NCBI RefSeq assembly: GCF_040905785.1
Contig: NZ_JBBDQW010000075.1
Coordinates: 22,779-86,778 of the forward strand
DNA length: 64,000 nt
Source of the DNA: Tistlia sp040905785
GTDB lineage: Bacteria; Pseudomonadota; Alphaproteobacteria; Kiloniellales; DSM-21159
Direction: 5' to 3'
Below the pieces are notes generated by a model that was not told the DNA's origin, did no database searches, and worked only from the letters and a program-made list of their open reading frames with translations. The translations under genes were made by a program, and so were the position numbers. Shown in pieces: positions 18,804 through 27,659 of this stretch (positions are counted from its first letter, which is position 1; each line of letters opens with the position of its first letter).

Positions 18804-20051
18804 TCAGACCGGCTCCACCAGGCCGCGGCGGATCAGGTCCTGGAGCGCGGCCTCGAGCTCGGCTTCCGGGCGCTCCGCGAAGGCGGCCCGGAGGTCGCTG
18901 AGGGCGAAGAGCTCGGCACGGCCGGCCCAGGCGGCCAAGTCCGCCGCCAGGGTGCCGGTGCCGGCATCTGGGGCCTTCGCCGTCCGGCGCAGGCGGAACC
19001 GCTGGTTCGGCCGCCGCTGCGGCAGGTCGAAGACGGCGTACTGCTCGAAGGCCTTGGCGCGCAGGAAGCCGCGCATGGTCTCGGCCTGCTGCGGCTGCGC
19101 GACGATCGCCCGCAGCTGCTCGGCGACCTCGGCGAGTTGGCGGGCCAGGGCCTCCGGCTCGTCGAAGTGCGCGAGCGGCGCGCGGAAGGCCGGGATCTTC
19201 GGCAGGTCGCGGACCAGCAGGTTCAGGAAGTCCTGGATCACGAAGTGACAGGCGCCGTAGCCGACGTGCACCGAGGCGTCGCTCTCGGCCAGTGCCTGGT
19301 GGTAGAAGCCGGGCGGCACGTAGAGCAGGTCGCCCGGCTCGAGCGTCACTTCCAGCAGCAGGGGCCCCTTGCGCTTCTCCGCCTCGTCCGGCGGCACGCT
19401 GGCGCTGTCGAAGCCGGGAATGCGCGCCGGATTGACCTCGCGGTTGGCATAGATCCGCCAGGTCTTGCGGCCGACGACCTGGAGCGCGAAGACGTTCTGC
19501 GTGTCGAAGTGGACGTTGTAGCCCTGGACCTTCTGCCAGGAGGCGAAGAGGCTGACCGAGACCGGTGCGCCGGTCGCCGAGGCGACGGCGGCGGCCGTCG
19601 AGCGGATGCCCGGGACCAGCGTATCGATGTAGTTGAGCACAAGGGTCGCGCCGCGGGCGACCGCCTCCTGGACGCGCGCCGTGTCCGGCTTCAGGGTTCG
19701 GCGGCCCTCGCGGTCGATGCCCTCGTAGCAGTAGCTCTGGGGCGGCACCGGGCGGCCGGCGAGGGCGAGCTCCAGGGAGGAGTCGCTCCAGATCGAGGTC
19801 ATCGCCAGCATCTGGTTGACCTCGGCCCAGCTTACGGTGCGCCCGGCCTTGTCGAGCGAACCGGCGGGGATGTGCAGGGGCTGGCGCCCGTAGAATTCCG
19901 AGAAGAAGCGGTCGGGCGCGAGCGGGTGGATCAGCTCGGCGAAGCCCAGCGGCGCCGAGGCGCGGGACGGGTCGGCGGCGGGCGGCGCTTCAGGGCCCTC
20001 GCTCGAGGGCCGGGCCGCCGGCGACGGCTTGGCGAGACCGGCTGATGTCAC
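18804..20051 (-). CDS. JmjC/cupin-type 2-oxoglutarate oxygenase (ROXA-like)
   Basis: A 415-residue protein with a JmjC (cupin) core resembling bacterial ribosomal oxygenases. Iron ligands His and Asp are in NVHFDTQNVFALQV, and the second His is in VPPGFYHQALAE; a basic cosubstrate-binding patch is likely around VVGRKTWRIY. The C-terminal ~100 residues (to LEAALQDLIRRGLVEPV) resemble the winged-helix tail of ROXA. Start: GTG 20051 follows GGAG by 9 bases and is preferred over an upstream TTG at 20135. ROXA enzymes hydroxylate ribosomal proteins, but the substrate here may differ, given its operon with two sulfotransferases. Confidence 0.82.
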   Translation of the reverse strand: MTSAGLAKPSPAARPSSEGPEAPPAADPSRASAPLGFAELIHPLAPDRFFSEFYGRQPLHIPAGSLDKAGRTVSWAEVNQMLAMTSIWSDSSLELALAGRPVPPQSYCYEGIDREGRRTLKPDTARVQEAVARGATLVLNYIDTLVPGIRSTAAAVASATGAPVSVSLFASWQKVQGYNVHFDTQNVFALQVVGRKTWRIYANREVNPARIPGFDSASVPPDEAEKRKGPLLLEVTLEPGDLLYVPPGFYHQALAESDASVHVGYGACHFVIQDFLNLLVRDLPKIPAFRAPLAHFDEPEALARQLAEVAEQLRAIVAQPQQAETMRGFLRAKAFEQYAVFDLPQRRPNQRFRLRRTAKAPDAGTGTLAADLAAWAGRAELFALSDLRAAFAERPEAELEAALQDLIRRGLVEPV

Positions 20052-20192
20052 TTGGCGGCGCTCCACGGGACGGGCCAGGGCGGAAGGCCCGGATGCTTGC
20101 GCGCCCAGACTACTCAGCGCCCGCGGCGGACGCAAACCGCCGGCAGCGAGCGGGCCGGCAATCCCCCGGCACGAAAAGCGGGGAACGAAAAA

Positions 20193-20216
20193 GGGGAGCG
20201 GCCGAAGCCGCTCCCC
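20193..20216 (-). terminator. Rho-independent terminator of the porin gene
   Basis: On the minus strand a perfect 10-bp stem (ggggagcggc paired with gccgctcccc) closes a TTCG tetraloop, and the stem is followed immediately by TTTTTCGTT. It starts 27 bp beyond the porin stop codon. A GC-rich stem with a UUCG loop and a U-tract is the textbook intrinsic terminator form. The reader strand is minus, so it ends the porin transcript. On the plus strand the stem is followed by C-rich sequence and no T-run, so it is one-directional. Confidence 0.93.
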
Positions 20217-20243
20217 CTCTCGTGGTCAGGTATCGGTCGCGGA

Positions 20244-21332
20244 TCAGAAAGCGAGCCTGAACGCACCGATGACAGCCCAGGTCTCGGTCTCGTTGCCGTT
20301 GTCGGCCTCGACGTCCTGGTAGCTGACCGAGCCGACGGCCGTGATGCCCGGGCCCAAGGCGTAGGCAACCGCGCCCTCGTAGGCCTGGTACTCGTCGTCG
20401 CCCGGAGCGGCGGAACCGTCCGCCTCGCCGTTGAAGTAGCCGATCGAGACGCCCCAGGGGCCGGTCTCGTAGGCCGCACCGACGTGATAGGAACGGCCGG
20501 TGTTGGCGCCCATGTCGTCGGCGTCCGCATAGGAACCACCGACGGAGAAGCCGGCGTAGCCGACCTGCGCGCCCACGGACCAGACCCGCGGGTCGGTACT
20601 GGCAGCCGACTCGTCGTTCGCCCAGTCGTAGCGACCGGAAACGGCGACGTCGAAGCCGCTGAAGGACTCGACGAAGTTGGCGCCCAGCGAGAAGCCGTCA
20701 CGGTAGGAGACGGTCGCCTCGTCGACCTGCGAGTTCGAGTCCTGCTGCGGATCCGGCAGGTAGGACGCACCGAACTGGAAGCCCGAGAAGCGCGGGGTGA
20801 AGTAGGTGATCTTGTTCGAGTCGTTGTTGGCATCGACCTCGAGGTAGGTCGAACCGAGCGGCGCGCGGAAGAACTGCGCCGTCGTGCCGCCGCCCTGCGG
20901 CAGGAAGCCGGTCAGGATGCCCGTGGAGTTGATGCCCACGCCGACGTTCGGCGCCGTGTAGGTCATCAGGTAGCCGGCCGAGTTCTCGGAGCCGATGTTG
21001 AAGCGGCCGAACGAACCCTCGACGAACAGGAACGACTCGTCGATCTGGTCGGCGGCGTTGCTGTTGGCCTCGAGCTGGACGTTGACGCCGAACTTCAGGC
21101 CGTTGTCCAGGGTCGTCGAACCGACGAAAAAGATTTCGGAGTTGGACTTGACGTCGAAGCCGTTGAAGGCGTCGCTGTCGGAGCCCATGTTCGTGTCGCT
21201 GTTGGCGTAGCCAACGTACTGCCACATGTAGCCGCCGAGACCGAGCTCAATCTGAGCCTGGGCGGGAGCAGCCACACCAGCGACAGCACCGGCAGCCGCC
21301 AGAGCCGTACCGCTGAGAAGAAGCTTCTTCAT
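20244..21332 (-). CDS. Outer-membrane porin (general Gram-negative porin type)
   Basis: A 362-residue outer-membrane beta-barrel porin. The signal peptide MKKLLLSGTALAAAGAVAGVAAPAQA is cleaved before QIELGLGGYMWQYVG. The mature protein alternates short beta-strands with turn-rich loops, is rich in Asp/Asn/Gly/Ser and aromatics, and ends in Phe (FRLAF), the outer-membrane insertion signal. GRFNIGSENSAGYLM resembles the signature before the constriction loop of alphaproteobacterial porins. It should form a passive diffusion channel, probably trimeric. The ribosome site AGAAGGAAGG is 8 bases before the ATG. The gene is monocistronic, with a strong terminator and an almost 500-bp upstream region. 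Confidence 0.9.
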   Translation of the reverse strand: MKKLLLSGTALAAAGAVAGVAAPAQAQIELGLGGYMWQYVGYANSDTNMGSDSDAFNGFDVKSNSEIFFVGSTTLDNGLKFGVNVQLEANSNAADQIDESFLFVEGSFGRFNIGSENSAGYLMTYTAPNVGVGINSTGILTGFLPQGGGTTAQFFRAPLGSTYLEVDANNDSNKITYFTPRFSGFQFGASYLPDPQQDSNSQVDEATVSYRDGFSLGANFVESFSGFDVAVSGRYDWANDESAASTDPRVWSVGAQVGYAGFSVGGSYADADDMGANTGRSYHVGAAYETGPWGVSIGYFNGEADGSAAPGDDEYQAYEGAVAYALGPGITAVGSVSYQDVEADNGNETETWAVIGAFRLAF

Positions 21333-21530
21333 TGCTCAACCCTTCCTTCTTAAGCCCGGCTTGTGCCGGACCGGTTGATTTTCTGCCCCAGAGGGATGGG
21401 AGTGTCCCCGACCCCGGTCACAGAAGGCGATCGATGCGCCGAGCCGCGCTCCGATCCGAGGCGCAGTCTCTTCGACGGCCGGGCCCCGGTCAACGTGGAT
21501 CGTGCCGGTCCTGTGCTGTTTGGACAATAC

Positions 21531-21548
21531 TGTGTCATCGATGCCACA
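21531..21548. promoter_or_regulatory. Candidate operator palindrome upstream of porin
   Basis: TGTGTCATCGATGCCACA is an 18-bp palindrome with one mismatched base pair (TGTG/CACA arms around CATCGATG). It lies ~200 bp upstream of the porin start. Regulatory dyads of this size can bind dimeric regulators such as the CRP/FNR family, but the spacing of the half-sites (N8 between TGTGT and CCACA) does not match the canonical CRP site. Function is only a suggestion. Confidence 0.3.
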
Positions 21549-21740
21549 GGGCGGCGAAGCTCCGTCGATACAAAGCCTTAGTGAGCCACCTTCGCGAACA
21601 GCCTTAGGTCGGGGTCGCCGCGCCGGGCGAAAGCAGCGATCGGGCTGCGTCGCCCCGCCCCCTCGGCGCCGACGGGGCCGCGAGCGCGCTCACGGCTCAC
21701 GCGGGGGCGCACGCCGGGGCAGCCGGAGAACCCCGCCAGC

Positions 21741-21772
21741 TTGACGCAGCGGCGAAGGCCATGGTCTATCAT
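21741..21772 (+). promoter_or_regulatory. Weak sigma70-like promoter candidate for the DUF3576 gene
   Basis: TTGACG at 21741-21746 resembles a -35 box. A TATCAT word lies 20 bases further on (one mismatch to TATAAT), and an overlapping TCTATC lies at 18 bases. The spacing is not ideal. Position is right for the lipoprotein gene that starts at 21830. It is offered as a candidate only. Confidence 0.3.
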
Positions 21773-21829
21773 CGGGCGCCCTCGGACCACCCCCCGCGAC
21801 CGGCGGTGGGCTTGCACTGAAGAAGAGCG

Positions 21830-22405
21830 ATGCCGTCCTTGAACCTCTCCGTCACGACCGGTCTGTCGCGGGCCGCCAGGCCCCTGCTTCGCGGCGCCGT
21901 AGCCGCTTTCCTGGTCGGCGGCCTCGTCGCCTGCTCGGCAGCAGACCCCAATACGACGTACCCCCGCAGCAGGCCAGGCGGTGGTGCCACCTACGAGGAG
22001 TCGGAAAGCCTGTTCGGCCCCGGCGGCCTCAATCTCTTCGGCGGCGGCAAGGAGCAGCCCGGGTTCGACGGCGGCGGCACCGGCATCGGCGTCAACGCCT
22101 TCCTGTGGCGCGCCTCGCTTGACACGCTGTCCTTCATGCCGCTCGCCTCGGCCGATCCCTTCGGCGGCGTCATCATCACCGAGTGGTACACGCCCGAGCA
22201 GAGCGCGCGCGAGCGCTTCAAGGTCAACATCTTCATCCTGGGACGGGAACTGCGCGCCGACGGCGTCCGTGCCTCCGTGTTCCGCCAGGTCCGCGACGAG
22301 GCCGGTGTCTGGGCCGACGCGCCGGCCAGCGAGGAGACCAATACCGAGATGGAGGACGCGATCCTGACGCGGGCCCGGCAGCTGCGCATCGCGCAGGCGG
22401 GCTGA
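21830..22405 (+). CDS. DUF3576-type lipoprotein
   Basis: A 191-residue predicted lipoprotein. The N-terminal segment ends in a lipobox at GGLVAC (Cys35), so it is lipidated and likely anchored in the outer membrane or periplasmic face. The mature part has a Gly-rich linker followed by the conserved GVNAFLWRASLDTLSFMPLASADPFGGVIITEWYTP domain, which matches the alphaproteobacterial DUF3576 family, commonly found near leuS and lptE. A function in envelope biogenesis is suggested by that neighbourhood only. It is 85 bp upstream of leuS and may share its transcript. Confidence 0.87.
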   Translation: MPSLNLSVTTGLSRAARPLLRGAVAAFLVGGLVACSAADPNTTYPRSRPGGGATYEESESLFGPGGLNLFGGGKEQPGFDGGGTGIGVNAFLWRASLDTLSFMPLASADPFGGVIITEWYTPEQSARERFKVNIFILGRELRADGVRASVFRQVRDEAGVWADAPASEETNTEMEDAILTRARQLRIAQAG

Positions 22406-22490
22406 GCCCGGGCGCGAGCGCTGGCTCGCCCGCGCCGGCGCGGCACCGATCACGACCGCGGCCCTTGCCGGCCGCAGCACGAGGACTCCC

Positions 22491-25055
22491 ATGAGCCGTT
22501 ACGATCCGAAGGTCAGCGAGCCGAAGTGGCAGGCGGCGTGGGACGCGGCCGGCTGCTTCCGGGTCGAGGCCGATCCGGAGCGCCCGAAGTACTACGTCCT
22601 CGAGATGTTTCCCTATCCCTCGGGGCGCATCCACATGGGGCACGTGCGCAACTACACCATCGGCGACGTGATCGCGCGCTACAAGCGTGCGCGCGGCTTC
22701 AACGTGCTGCACCCGATGGGCTGGGACGCCTTCGGCCTGCCGGCCGAGAACGCGGCCATGGAACGCGGCGTGCACCCCGCGGCCTGGACGTACGCCAACA
22801 TCGACGCCATGCGCGAACAGCTGAAGTCGATGGGTCTCTCGATCGACTGGAGCCGCGAGCTGGCGACCTGCGATCCGAGCTACTACCGGCACCAGCAGCA
22901 CCTGTTCCTGCAGTTCCTCGAGGCCGGGCTGGTCTACCGCAAGGAATCCTGGGTCAATTGGGACCCGGTGGACCGCACCGTGCTCGCCAACGAGCAGGTC
23001 ATCGACGGCTGCGGCTGGCGCTCCGGCGCGCCGATCGAGCGGCGCAAGCTGTCGCAGTGGTTCTTCCGCATCACCGCCTTTGCGGATGAGCTGGCCGATG
23101 CCCTGGATGGCATGGACGGCTGGCCGGAAAAGGTCCGGATGATGCAGCGCAAGTGGATCGGCCGCTCCGAGGGCGCGCGGGTCCGCTTCCGCCTCGAGGG
23201 CCGCGACGATGCGCTCGAAGTCTTCACGACCAGGCCCGACACGCTGTTCGGCGCCTCCTTCTGCGCCCTCTCGCCGCACCATCCGCTGGCCGCCGAGCTG
23301 GCCGCCGGCGATCCGGCGCTGCGCGACTTCATCGCCGAGTGCGACCGTCTGGGGACCAGCGAGGAGGCCATCGAGCGCGCCGAGAAGCAGGGCTACGACA
23401 CCGGGCTGCGCGTCAGCCACCCCTTCGACCCGGAGCGCAGGTTGCCGCTCTACGTCGCGAACTTCGTACTCTACGAGTACGGCACGGGCGCGATCTTCGG
23501 CTGCCCCGCGCACGACCAGCGCGACCTCGACTTCGCCCGCAAGTACGGCCTGCCGGTCGTGCCGGTGGTGTTGCCGGCGAACCGTGCCGCGGACGGTTTC
23601 GAGGTCGAGGACGAGGCCTTCGTCGAGGACGGCACCCTGATCAACTCCGCCTTCCTCGACGGCCTCGCTGTGCCCGAGGCCAAGCGCGCGGCCGTCGAAC
23701 GCCTCGAGTCCCTGGAGGCCGGGCGCGGCACGGTCCAGTACCGGCTGCACGACTGGGGCGTCTCGCGCCAGCGCTACTGGGGTTGCCCGATCCCGATCGT
23801 CCACTGCCCGGGCTGCGGCGCCGTGCCGGTGCCCGCCGCGGACCTGCCGGTCGCGCTGCCCGAGGACGTCGACTTCGCCCAGCCCGGCAACCCGCTGTCG
23901 CGCCACGAGACCTGGAAGGCGGTCGCCTGCCCGCAGTGCGGCGGCGCCGCCGAGCGCGACACCGACACCATGGACACCTTCGTCGATTCCTCCTGGTACT
24001 TCGCGCGCTTCTGCTCGCCGCAGCTCGAGGCGGCGCCGCTGGACCGGGCGGCGCTCGACTACTGGATGCCGGTCGACCAGTACATCGGCGGCATCGAGCA
24101 CGCTATCCTGCACCTGCTCTACTCGCGCTTCTTCACGCGCGGCCTCAAGCGGTTCGGCTACACCCGCGAGGCCGAGCCCTTCGGCGCGCTCTTCACCCAG
24201 GGCATGATCTGCCACGAGACCTACCGGGACCCGGAGGGCCGCTGGCTGTCACCCGAGGAGGTCGAGCGGGACGCCCAGGGCCGGCTCGCCACCGCCGACG
24301 GCCGTCCCGTCGCCCTCGGCCGGGTCGAGAAGATGAGCAAGTCCAAGCGCAACACGGTCGATCCCGAGGCGATCATCGGCAGCTACGGCGCCGACACGGC
24401 GCGCTGGTTCATGCTGTCCGACAGCCCGCCGGACCGGGACATGGAATGGACCGAGGCCGGCATCGAGGGCGCCTGGCGCTTTGTTCAGCGTTTATTCCGA
24501 CTGGTGACCGAGGCCGCGCCCTCGCTTCCGGCGCCCGGCTCGGCGGCGCCGGAGGCCTTCGGCGCAGAGGCCACGGTGCTGCGTCGCCAGGTTCACAAGA
24601 CGGTCGAGCAGGTCGGCCGCGACATCGAAGGCTTCGGCTTCAACAAGGCGGTCGCCCGCCTCTACGAGTTGGCCAACGCGCTCGGCGGCTTCACCCCGCG
24701 CGACGAGGCCGACCGCTGGGCCCTGCGCGAGGCCTGCGAAATGCTGGCGCGCCTCGCCGCGCCGATGGTCCCGCACCTGGGCGAGGAGCTCTGGCGCCAT
24801 CTCGGTCGCACCGGCCTGCTGACCGACCAGCCCTGGCCCGAGTCCGACGGCCGCTTGACCGTCGACGAGAGCGTGACCGTCGCGATCCAGGTCAACGGCA
24901 AGCTGCGCGGCCGGCTGGATCTCGCCCGCGACCTCGACGAGGCGCTGGTGCGCGAAGCCGCGCTGGCCGAGGACTCGGTCCGCAAGCATCTCGAGGGCAA
25001 GGAGCCGCGCAAGGTGATCGTCGTGCCCAATCGTGTGGTCAACATCGTTGCCTAG
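22491..25055 (+). CDS. leuS: Leucyl-tRNA synthetase
   Basis: An 854-residue class I aminoacyl-tRNA synthetase that charges tRNA-Leu in the cytoplasm. The HIGH-type motif is HMGH at 48-51, and KMSKS is at residues 614-618. The editing (CP1) domain carries the TTRPDTLFGASF motif, and DSSWYFARF begins the second catalytic half. The length is normal for a bacterial LeuRS. The C-terminal domain ends VNGKLRGRL...VVPNRVVNIVA. It overlaps lptE by 23 bp if lptE starts at GTG 25033. leuS, lptE and holA form the usual alphaproteobacterial cluster, convergent with parAB. Confidence 0.98.
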   Translation: MSRYDPKVSEPKWQAAWDAAGCFRVEADPERPKYYVLEMFPYPSGRIHMGHVRNYTIGDVIARYKRARGFNVLHPMGWDAFGLPAENAAMERGVHPAAWTYANIDAMREQLKSMGLSIDWSRELATCDPSYYRHQQHLFLQFLEAGLVYRKESWVNWDPVDRTVLANEQVIDGCGWRSGAPIERRKLSQWFFRITAFADELADALDGMDGWPEKVRMMQRKWIGRSEGARVRFRLEGRDDALEVFTTRPDTLFGASFCALSPHHPLAAELAAGDPALRDFIAECDRLGTSEEAIERAEKQGYDTGLRVSHPFDPERRLPLYVANFVLYEYGTGAIFGCPAHDQRDLDFARKYGLPVVPVVLPANRAADGFEVEDEAFVEDGTLINSAFLDGLAVPEAKRAAVERLESLEAGRGTVQYRLHDWGVSRQRYWGCPIPIVHCPGCGAVPVPAADLPVALPEDVDFAQPGNPLSRHETWKAVACPQCGGAAERDTDTMDTFVDSSWYFARFCSPQLEAAPLDRAALDYWMPVDQYIGGIEHAILHLLYSRFFTRGLKRFGYTREAEPFGALFTQGMICHETYRDPEGRWLSPEEVERDAQGRLATADGRPVALGRVEKMSKSKRNTVDPEAIIGSYGADTARWFMLSDSPPDRDMEWTEAGIEGAWRFVQRLFRLVTEAAPSLPAPGSAAPEAFGAEATVLRRQVHKTVEQVGRDIEGFGFNKAVARLYELANALGGFTPRDEADRWALREACEMLARLAAPMVPHLGEELWRHLGRTGLLTDQPWPESDGRLTVDESVTVAIQVNGKLRGRLDLARDLDEALVREAALAEDSVRKHLEGKEPRKVIVVPNRVVNIVA

Positions 25056-25617
25056 GGCCGCGGCAGGCGCCCCGGGCCGCCGCCGTTCCGCGCGCGGCAC
25101 GGCTCTCTTGGCGGCCGGCGTCCTGCTGCTGGCCGGCGCGCTCGCCGGCTGCGGCCTGCGGCCGCTCTACGGCGAGCACCCGGCAGGCGGAACGACCGTG
25201 GGCGAGCTGCAGACGGTGCGGATCCTGCCGATCGCGGACCGCCCCGGCCAGCAGCTGCACAATGCCCTGCGCAACGAGCTCAACCCCCGCGGCCAGCCGG
25301 TGGATCCACGCTACAACCTCAGCGTCGACCTGGAGATCCAGGAGCAGGAGGTCGGCGTCCGCAAGGACGAGACGGCAACCCGGGCCAACCTGATCCTGGC
25401 CGGCAGCTACCGGCTGGTGCGCAACGCCGACAAAGTGCTGATGACCCGCGGCGTCGCCAAGTCGATCGTCTCGTACAACATCGTCGATTCCGAGTTCGGC
25501 ACCTATGCCGCCGAGTCGGACGCCCGCGATCGTGGCATCGATCAGCTGGCGCAGCAGATGAGGCTTCGCCTGGCCGCCTACTTCGAGCGCCTGGCGACCG
25601 GCGCCGTCGCGCCCTGA
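25033..25617 (+). CDS. lptE: LPS assembly lipoprotein LptE
   Basis: A 194-residue outer-membrane lipoprotein, partner of LptD in lipopolysaccharide insertion. The lipobox LAGALAGC places the lipidated Cys at 40, followed by GLRPLYG, the LptE (RlpB) signature. The GTG start at 25033 overlaps the end of leuS by 23 bp; the TTG at 25048 is an alternative giving a 5-residue shorter signal. The remaining sequence is a compact alpha/beta fold (LSVDLEIQEQEVGVRKDE...). Conserved order leuS-lptE-holA supports the call. Confidence 0.9.
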   Translation: MWSTSLPRAAAGAPGRRRSARGTALLAAGVLLLAGALAGCGLRPLYGEHPAGGTTVGELQTVRILPIADRPGQQLHNALRNELNPRGQPVDPRYNLSVDLEIQEQEVGVRKDETATRANLILAGSYRLVRNADKVLMTRGVAKSIVSYNIVDSEFGTYAAESDARDRGIDQLAQQMRLRLAAYFERLATGAVAP

Positions 25618-25642
25618 CCAGGGCCCGGGGCGCGCGCCGCCG

Positions 25643-26695
25643 ATGCTGATCAAGCCGCAGCAAGCCGAGGCTCTGGTCAAGGCCCCGCCGCCGACGCTGC
25701 GCGCATTGCTGCTCTATGGCCCCGATGCCGGCTTGGTGCGCGAGCGAGCCAAGGGCGCGCGCACGGCCGTGCTCGGCGCTGCCGACGATCCCTTTCGCCT
25801 GACCGAGCTGACCGGCGGCGACCTCAAGGAGGATCCGACCCGCCTGTTCGACGAGGCGGCCGCCCTCTCCTTCACCGGCGGCCGGCGCGTCGTCGCGCTG
25901 CGCGACCTGGCGGATTCCCAGGTCCGCCTGGTCCAGGAGTTCCTGGCCGCGCTGCCCGGCGAGGCCCTGGTCGTCGTCGAGGCCGGCGACCTCCCGAAGC
26001 GCGCGGCCCTGGTCAAGGCCTTCGAGGCGGCCGGGCCCGAGGCGGCGGTCATCGCCTGCTACCGCGACGAGGCCCGGGACGTCGGCCGGGTCGTCGAGGA
26101 GAGCCTCCGCGCGGCCGGGCTGTCAGCCTCGCCGGACGCCGCCGCCTACCTTGCCGCCAACCTCGGTGGCGACCGCCAGCTGACGCGGCGCGAGCTCGAC
26201 AAGCTGGTGCTCTACATGGGCGAGGGCGCGAAGCGCCGCGTCGAGCTCGAGGATGCCCGCGCGATGATCGGCGACAGCGCGGCGCTGAGCCTGGACGACC
26301 TGGCGCTGGCCGTCGGCTCCGGCGACCTCGCCGGCGCCGACCGGGCGCTGACCCGCAGCCTGCAGGAGGGCGTCACGGCCGTCGGTCTGCTGCGCGCGGT
26401 CTCCCGGCACTTCCAGCGCCTCCACCTGGCCGTCGGCCTGGCGAGCGAGAGCGGCGACGCCGAGGCCGCCATGAAGAAGCTGCGGCCACCGGTGTTCTGG
26501 AAACAGGCGGCGGCCTTCAAGGCACAGATGCGGTTGTGGCCGCCGCGCGCGCTGGGGTCGGCCCTGGACCGGCTGATGGCGGCCGAGGCGGACTGCAAGC
26601 GTACGGGCTTTCCCGACGAGGCCCTGAGCGGCCGGCTGCTGCTGGAACTGGCGGCGCTGGCGGCGGCGCGGCGCGAGCGGCGCCCGGCGCGCTGA
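25643..26695 (+). CDS. holA: DNA polymerase III delta subunit
   Basis: A 350-residue clamp-loader subunit that opens the beta sliding clamp. The start ATG 25643 is 25 bp after lptE. The N-terminal LLLYGPDAGLVRERAKGAR is the AAA+-like start, and LTELTGGDLKEDPTRLFDEAAALSFTGGRRVVAL is the typical region just after. The central helical segment around NLGGDRQLTRRELDKLVLYMG and the C-terminal helical domain follow. It is the usual partner of lptE in alphaproteobacteria. Convergent with parB, 35 bp apart. Confidence 0.93.
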   Translation: MLIKPQQAEALVKAPPPTLRALLLYGPDAGLVRERAKGARTAVLGAADDPFRLTELTGGDLKEDPTRLFDEAAALSFTGGRRVVALRDLADSQVRLVQEFLAALPGEALVVVEAGDLPKRAALVKAFEAAGPEAAVIACYRDEARDVGRVVEESLRAAGLSASPDAAAYLAANLGGDRQLTRRELDKLVLYMGEGAKRRVELEDARAMIGDSAALSLDDLALAVGSGDLAGADRALTRSLQEGVTAVGLLRAVSRHFQRLHLAVGLASESGDAEAAMKKLRPPVFWKQAAAFKAQMRLWPPRALGSALDRLMAAEADCKRTGFPDEALSGRLLLELAALAAARRERRPAR

Positions 26696-26730
26696 TACCG
26701 GCGCGCGCTGAACCCGCCGCCCCTGCCCGG

Positions 26731-27642
26731 TTAGAGCTGGCCCGCCTTGTTCAGGCGCTTCAGCACGTCGTCGAGCTGGTCGAGCGTATCGTAGTGGATC
26801 GTCAGGGTGCCGCGCTCGCCGTCCTTGAGGTCGATCAGGACCTTGAGGCCGAGCACCTGGGCCAGATCCCGCTCGATCGCCAGGGTATCGGCGTCCTTCG
26901 AGGCCTTGGCGGACCGCTCCGCGGCGGCCCGCTGGCGGCTGGTCCGGGGCGTCTTCGCCGCCTCGCCGGCCAGGCGCTCGGTCTCGCGCACCGAGAGGCC
27001 GCGCTCGACGACCTGCCGGCCCAGGGCCTCGGGATCGCGTGCCGACAGCAGCGCCCGGGCGTGGCCGGCGGTCAGGGTCCGCGCCCGCAGGCTTTCCTTG
27101 ACCGCTTCGGGCAGGTTGAGCAGGCGCAGCGTGTTGGCGATATGCGGCCGGCTCTTGCCGATCAGCCGGGCCAGGTCGTCCTGGCTGTGGCCGAACTCCT
27201 CCATCAGGCGGCGGTAACCATCGGCTTCCTCGATGGCGTCGAGGTCCTGGCGCTGGACGTTCTCGACCAGGGCGGCCTCGAGCGCCTGGGCATCGGTGAG
27301 CTCGCGGATGACCACCGGAATCTGGTGAACCTGGGCGCGCTGGGCGGCCCGCCAGCGCCGCTCGCCGGCGATGATCTCGTAGTCGTTGGTGCGCTCGGGA
27401 TGGCGGCGCACCAGGATCGGCTGCAGCAGGCCCTGCTCGCGGATCGAGGCGGCCAGGCTCTCAAGCGCATCTTCGGTGAAGGTGCGACGGGGCTGCACGC
27501 GGCTCGGGTGCAGGCGCTCGATCGGCACTTCCTTGGCGCTGCGCATGCGGTCGAGGGAGGCGTAGTCCTCGCTGTCCTCGCCGAGCAGGGCCGCCAGGCC
27601 TCGGCCGAGGTTGCTGCGGCGGGGGGCGTCGCTGTCGGTCAT
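26731..27642 (-). CDS. parB: Chromosome partitioning protein ParB
   Basis: A 303-residue DNA-binding CTPase-type protein that loads at parS and spreads. RRSNLGRGLAALLG is the ParA-interacting N-terminus. The nucleotide-binding domain has SIREQGLLQPILVRRHP and IIAGERRWRAAQ (the CTP-binding GERRxR box). The helix-turn-helix FGHSQDDLARLIGKSRPHIANTLRLLNLP recognises parS. The C-terminal dimerisation segment ends LDDVLKRLNKAGQL. The ATG at 27642 is chosen because homology begins there. parA lies just upstream, 17 bp away, and two parS sites lie 1.5 and 3.4 kb away in rsmG and mnmE/mnmG. Confidence 0.97.
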   Translation of the reverse strand: MTDSDAPRRSNLGRGLAALLGEDSEDYASLDRMRSAKEVPIERLHPSRVQPRRTFTEDALESLAASIREQGLLQPILVRRHPERTNDYEIIAGERRWRAAQRAQVHQIPVVIRELTDAQALEAALVENVQRQDLDAIEEADGYRRLMEEFGHSQDDLARLIGKSRPHIANTLRLLNLPEAVKESLRARTLTAGHARALLSARDPEALGRQVVERGLSVRETERLAGEAAKTPRTSRQRAAAERSAKASKDADTLAIERDLAQVLGLKVLIDLKDGERGTLTIHYDTLDQLDDVLKRLNKAGQL

Positions 27643-27659
27643 CGGGATCTGTCCGCCGC

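Larger units (their letters stand above)
21333..21829. other. Intergenic region between porin and DUF3576 lipoprotein genes
   Basis: A 497-bp divergent intergenic region. I see no convincing gene in it; the small open frames are GC-driven. It must hold the promoters of the two divergent genes. The part at 21500-21590 is visibly less GC-rich than its surroundings and carries an imperfect 18-bp palindrome at 21531-21548. A TTGACG box at 21741 with a TATCAT-like element lies ~60 bp before the lipoprotein gene. Confidence 0.6.

Noticed and set aside
21332..21607. Small plus-strand frame in the porin upstream region
   Set aside because: No ribosome site or homology; the region is more plausibly regulatory.
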